Below, in pieces: positions 61,365 through 64,000 of a DNA stretch of 64,000 nucleotides (positions within the stretch are counted from its first letter, which is position 1; each line of letters starts with the position of its first letter). The position numbers and the translations under genes were made by a program. The notes under the pieces were generated by a model. That model was not told the DNA's origin, ran no database searches, and saw nothing but the letters and a program-made list of their open reading frames with translations. The DNA lies in assembly GCF_014656295.1 (NCBI RefSeq), contig NZ_BNCD01000024.1, positions 48,894 to 112,893 on the forward strand, in the 5' to 3' direction. The stretch comes from Streptomyces sulfonofaciens (GTDB lineage Bacteria > Actinomycetota > Actinomycetes > Streptomycetales > Streptomycetaceae).

Positions 61365-61576
61365 CGGCGGACCGCGCGGGCGAAGTCCCCGTGGTCCAGG
61401 CACTGCTGGTGGTCGTCCGTCGCGATCAGCGTGGCCCGGGCGAACAGGGCCGGTGGCAGTTCGTTCTTGTGGGGTATGTCGGTGCCGATTGCCGTCATGT
61501 GCGTGCCCTCGCGGACGCGGGCGGCCCGCAGGACGGGGACGGTGGCGGGCGTGGCGGTGATGACGATGTCGGCCCC
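61365..61576 (-). pseudogene. Internal fragment of an ornithine cyclodeaminase family gene
   Basis: Minus-strand translation gives ADIVITATPATVPVLRAARV, then GTHMTAIGTDIPHKNELPPA and DDHQQCLDHGDF, clear mu-crystallin/cyclodeaminase sequence. The flanks of the same frame are unrelated Pro/Arg/Gly-rich sequence, and the N-terminal Rossmann start is missing. It is a relic distinct from the intact gene at 49000-49923. Confidence 0.75.
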
Positions 61577-61883
61577 GGCGCCGGATCTGGATCGGGTTCG
61601 GGATCCGGCGGCGGCGCACCACCCGCAGGCACCCGGTCGGCCGGGGCCCGCGGCCGGCTCTGCGGTGCCGCCCCGAGGCGCAGACGGCACCGGCGGCCTT
61701 GAGGCGGTGCCGGGTTCCGGCGGGTTCCCGAGGTCCGCCACGGCCGGCACGAACGGCGTTTCACCGGTTCAGCGGCCGTCCACAAGGTGAGATTTCCTCC
61801 GGGGGGCGAACGCCGCCGTGCGGGCGCACGTTGTGGGTGTGGAGGCCTGTCGGCTCATCCGCTCATCAGCACGAAGGGCTGTC

Positions 61884-62726
61884 ATGACCAATCACCCGTT
61901 CCGTTTCGGCGTCAGTCTCTTCCAGGTCGGATCCCGGTCGGCCTGGCGCGCCCGTGTGCGCGAGGTGGAGGACCTCGGATACGACGTGCTCCAGGTGGCC
62001 GACCATCTGGGCGTGGCCGCGCCGCTCCCGGCCTTGGTGGCCGCGGCCGACGTGACGGGCATCCGGTTGGGCACGTTCGTGCTCAACGCCGGCATTCTCA
62101 GCCCTGCATATCTGGCCAGGGACGTCGCCGATGTGCACCGTCTCACCGACGGCCGCTTCGAGCTGGGGCTGGGCGCCGGTTATGTCCCGGCCGAGTTCGA
62201 GGCCGTGGGCCTGCCGTTCGGCACCGCGGGGGAGCGCCTGCGGAAACTGGAGACGACCCTGGCGGCGACGCGCTCGCTGCTCGCCGCGGAGGCCGACAAT
62301 CCCCAACCGCCCATCATGCTGGGCGGCGCCGGCGAGCGCATGCTGCGTCTGGCCGGACGCGAGGCCGACATCTTCAGCTTCTCCATCATGGCGGGGGTGA
62401 CCGAGGGTGCCGCCCCCGAGGAGGCATTCGCCCGCCGCATCCGGGTCCTGCGGGAGGCCGCCGGCGACCGCTTCAAAGACATCGAGCTGAACCTGTTCAT
62501 CGCGGCGGTGGGCGAGAGCGCGGACAAGGTCGACCTCGCGATCATCCGCCAGGCCAGCGGACTCGACGACGCCCAGCTCACCCGGCTGCCCGGCGTCCTG
62601 ATCGGCTCGCCACGTGAGATCGCGGACCGGCTGCTGCGCTACCGGGAGGAGTTCGGTATCACCTACGTCAGCGTCCTGGAGCCCCACATGGCCGCCTTCG
62701 CCGAGGTCATCAGGCTTCTGCGCTGA
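61884..62726 (+). CDS. LLM-class oxidoreductase, F420-dependent type
   Basis: 280 residues from ATG 61884, with GAAGGG upstream. Luciferase-like barrel in the F420-dependent branch: FRFGVSLFQVGSRSAW, VADHLGVAAPLPALV, FVLNAGILSPAYLARD and the nucleotide loop ELGLGAGYVPAEFEA, then PPIMLGGAGERMLRLA. Such enzymes oxidise or reduce small molecules using F420. It is not linked to the luciferase-like enzyme of the biosynthetic cluster, which belongs to a different branch. A strong terminator follows. Confidence 0.9.
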   Translation: MTNHPFRFGVSLFQVGSRSAWRARVREVEDLGYDVLQVADHLGVAAPLPALVAAADVTGIRLGTFVLNAGILSPAYLARDVADVHRLTDGRFELGLGAGYVPAEFEAVGLPFGTAGERLRKLETTLAATRSLLAAEADNPQPPIMLGGAGERMLRLAGREADIFSFSIMAGVTEGAAPEEAFARRIRVLREAAGDRFKDIELNLFIAAVGESADKVDLAIIRQASGLDDAQLTRLPGVLIGSPREIADRLLRYREEFGITYVSVLEPHMAAFAEVIRLLR

Positions 62727-62734
62727 CGCTCGGG

Positions 62735-62773
62735 CCTGGCGGGTGAGGGCCGGACCGGCCCTCACCCGCCAGG
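62735..62773 (+). terminator. 19-bp perfect inverted repeat after the LLM gene
   Basis: CCTGGCGGGTGAGGGCCGG (62735-62753) and its exact reverse complement (62755-62773) are separated by a single base, starting 9 nt after the stop. The tip will open to a small loop. Confidence 0.8.
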
Positions 62774-62828
62774 GCCTCATCCGTGTGCTGTTCCTGAGCC
62801 GGCAGAGTGGGCCGCCGGTCGGAGCGAC

Positions 62829-63128
62829 TCAGAGGTGCCAGGCATCGCCAAGGCTCTCCGGAGCGGGGGCGAGAACATCTCCGGAGGGGGCCGGGGGGAC
62901 GGTTCGACAGGTGAAGCCGAGGGCCGTCATGGCCCGGATGACTTCGCCGGCGCTGAAGTCGCGGCGGTCCTGTCCGGTGATGACCTGGCCCACTTGTTTG
63001 ACGGGGTACTGGCGCCGGCCGATGATCACGGACTCACCGGTGCAGGGTTCGGGCTTGACACCCTCCATCGCGGCCAGCACGTCGCTCCTGGTCAGGTCGA
63101 ACGGAAAGCGGGCGATGATGAAACGCAT
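62829..63128 (-). CDS. SCO5918-family small protein
   Basis: 99 residues from ATG 63128. It reads MRFIIARFPFDLTRSDVLAA, then GESVIIGRRQYPVKQVGQVI and RRDFSAGEVIRAMTALGF. I recognise it as the small conserved actinobacterial protein found next to cold-shock genes (SCO5918 type); function unknown. Here it lies about 310 nt downstream of a cold-shock gene on the same strand, beyond a strong terminator, so both may respond to cold. Confidence 0.75.
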   Translation of the reverse strand: MRFIIARFPFDLTRSDVLAAMEGVKPEPCTGESVIIGRRQYPVKQVGQVITGQDRRDFSAGEVIRAMTALGFTCRTVPPAPSGDVLAPAPESLGDAWHL

Positions 63129-63389
63129 GAGAACCTCGTAAGTCGCGAGAACGGGCCTGAGTGAAAACGAGAGCAGTGGCGGACCCGGCGCACCGGCGAA
63201 GAAGTGGCTGATCACCGGAATATCCGGGTTCGTCGGCACCACGGGCCCGATCTGGAAAATCATGCGGAATGTGTGACCGGACCGTGCCGGACCGGACGGG
63301 GCCGTTCGCCGTGCGATGAGCCGACGGGTCGGAGAGCGCCTCCGCAGCATGCGGCCCCGAGTAAGGGAGGTTGCTCTCTCGTTTTGCAC
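63129..63389. other. Leader of the SCO5918-family gene
   Basis: 261 bases between the cold-shock terminator and the start of the small gene; no gene is seen. It may be a long 5' leader like that of cold-shock genes. Confidence 0.35.
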
Positions 63390-63427
63390 GAGCGGGGGCC
63401 CGCACCCCGAGGTGCGGGCCCCCGCTC
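63390..63427 (-). terminator. 17-bp perfect hairpin after the cold-shock gene
   Basis: GAGCGGGGGCCCGCACC (63390-63406) and its exact reverse complement (63411-63427) enclose a CCGA loop (read on plus). It lies 15 nt beyond the cold-shock stop. Confidence 0.8.
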
Positions 63428-63441
63428 ACCTCACGTGTGTG

Positions 63442-63645
63442 TCAGGCGGGCACGATGTTCTCGGCCGTCGGGCCCTTCTGACCCTGGGCGATGTCGAAGT
63501 TCACCTTCTGGCCTTCGAACAGCTCGCGGAAGCCCTGGGCGGCGATGTTCGAGTAGTGGGCGAAGACGTCGGCGCCGCCACCGTCCTGCTCGATGAAGCC
63601 GAAACCCTTTTCCGCGTTGAACCACTTCACGGTGCCAGATGCCAT
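63442..63645 (-). CDS. Cold-shock protein (CspA family)
   Basis: 67 residues from ATG 63645, with GAAGGAG 6-7 nt upstream. OB-fold with RNP1 KGFGFIEQ and RNP2-like DVFAHYSNI; starts MASGTVKWFNAEKGFGFI. Binds single-stranded RNA/DNA and acts as an RNA chaperone. A hairpin lies in its 5' leader and a strong terminator follows. Confidence 0.97.
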   Translation of the reverse strand: MASGTVKWFNAEKGFGFIEQDGGGADVFAHYSNIAAQGFRELFEGQKVNFDIAQGQKGPTAENIVPA

Positions 63646-63964
63646 GTCATTCTCCTTCGAGGAGGTACCCGGAGTCCGCACTGTGTGGACTCCGCGTCGC
63701 CGCGATGATCACCCTCCGGAAATATGACCGGGCACACAAGACGCCCTCATCGGCAGTGGAGAACCGTCGAGGCACGTGGAGTTTTCGGGAACCACAACTG
63801 CAACCGGAACCGACAGTAGCATGCCGGGCTGGGCCCCGCCCGGCGCGAAGAATAGGCTGAGTGCGGCGGTGCGAGAAATCCGCACCGTGTTTTGCGCTGA
63901 TTTCTTGCTTCCCGGCAACGGAATTCCGGATCCGGCTGGAGGAAGCATCCCGTGAGGGGCTCCG
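63646..63964. other. Long 5' leader/promoter region of the cold-shock gene
   Basis: About 320 bases upstream of the cold-shock start (minus). It is less GC-rich than the surroundings. It includes the hairpin at 63671-63693. A minus-strand open frame across it is not protein-like. Confidence 0.45.
63671..63693 (-). promoter_or_regulatory. Hairpin in the cold-shock 5' leader
   Basis: GGAGTCCGCA (63671-63680) and TGTGGACTCC (63684-63693) form a 10-bp stem with one G-U pair and a 3-nt loop, about 25 nt upstream of the start codon. Cold-shock mRNAs often use such leader structure to sense temperature. Confidence 0.5.
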
Positions 63965-64000
63965 CGTGCCCGCTGCGGGGCCGACCCCGCAGCGGGCACG
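63965..64000. terminator. 16-bp perfect hairpin at the window end
   Basis: CGTGCCCGCTGCGGGG (63965-63980) and its exact reverse complement (63985-64000) enclose CCGA, the same loop as the cold-shock terminator. It probably ends a gene beyond the window. Confidence 0.7.

Noticed and set aside
63709..63999. 96-codon minus-strand frame upstream of the cold-shock gene
   Set aside because: No ribosome site or family resemblance; it covers the leader and the terminator hairpin at the window end.

Overview
The window is high-GC actinobacterial DNA, almost certainly Streptomyces. The evidence is strong third-position GC bias, many GTG and GTGA/ATGA-coupled starts, a rare TTA leucine codon in a biosynthetic gene, a SpoIIE/PAS/GAF phosphatase, ANTAR and SigJ-type regulators, and a zinc-free ribosomal protein set laid out as in Streptomyces. 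I see no rRNA, tRNA, CRISPR array or insertion sequence.

Left edge (1-3.8 kb): a truncated enoyl-CoA hydratase faces a coupled pair, a fumarylacetoacetate hydrolase-fold enzyme and a GlcD-type FAD oxidase.

Biosynthetic cluster (about 4.4-27 kb): after a 75-nt pure polypyrimidine tract comes a nearly gapless operon. In order it encodes an EPSP-synthase paralogue, a class III aminotransferase, an iron-sulfur FrhB-like protein, a BchC-like zinc dehydrogenase, an NRPS A-PCP, a PKS module KS-AT(malonyl)-KR-ACP, a luciferase-like monooxygenase, a free condensation protein with a degenerate active site, two KASIII-like proteins flanking a 34-codon coupled ORF, a free carrier protein, an MFS exporter, an NRPS A-PCP-C, and a tandem GNAT acetyltransferase. 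I read this as a hybrid NRPS-PKS pathway using a shikimate-like or enolpyruvyl-derived, aminated building block. I cannot name the product.

27.7-31.3 kb: three consecutive alpha-helical genes look like a tripartite alpha-pore-forming toxin set (ClyA/HBL/XaxAB style). The first two are paralogues, and only the second carries a central hydrophobic hairpin. Palindromic sites lie upstream. This is the best candidate for an undescribed system.

31.4-39.1 kb: an aldo/keto reductase with its TetR regulator, two alpha/beta hydrolases, an NAD-dependent epimerase-like protein, and a PAS-PAS-GAF-SpoIIE phosphatase.

39.1-46.9 kb: zinc homeostasis. Zinc-free paralogues of S18, L31 and L33 plus a CobW-like protein are divergent from L28 and S14 across a Zur box. 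The L28 gene is frameshifted. After a kinase-like and a MazG-like gene comes a ZnuABC zinc transporter behind two Zur-like boxes.

47-54.6 kb: decayed regulators (an ANTAR gene with an amber codon, a TPR fragment), then an amino-acid catabolic group (proline racemase family, ornithine cyclodeaminase family, LysR, dialkylglycine-decarboxylase-like enzyme), then a P450-ferredoxin pair with a divergent MarR.

54.7-64 kb: a Tat-exported M28 peptidase, an exported esterase-like protein, a perfect 30-bp nested palindrome, SigJ, a sigma-like protein without region 4, a VOC protein, gene debris with tandem repeats, an F420-type luciferase-like oxidoreductase, a SCO5918-family protein, and a cold-shock protein with strong terminator hairpins.
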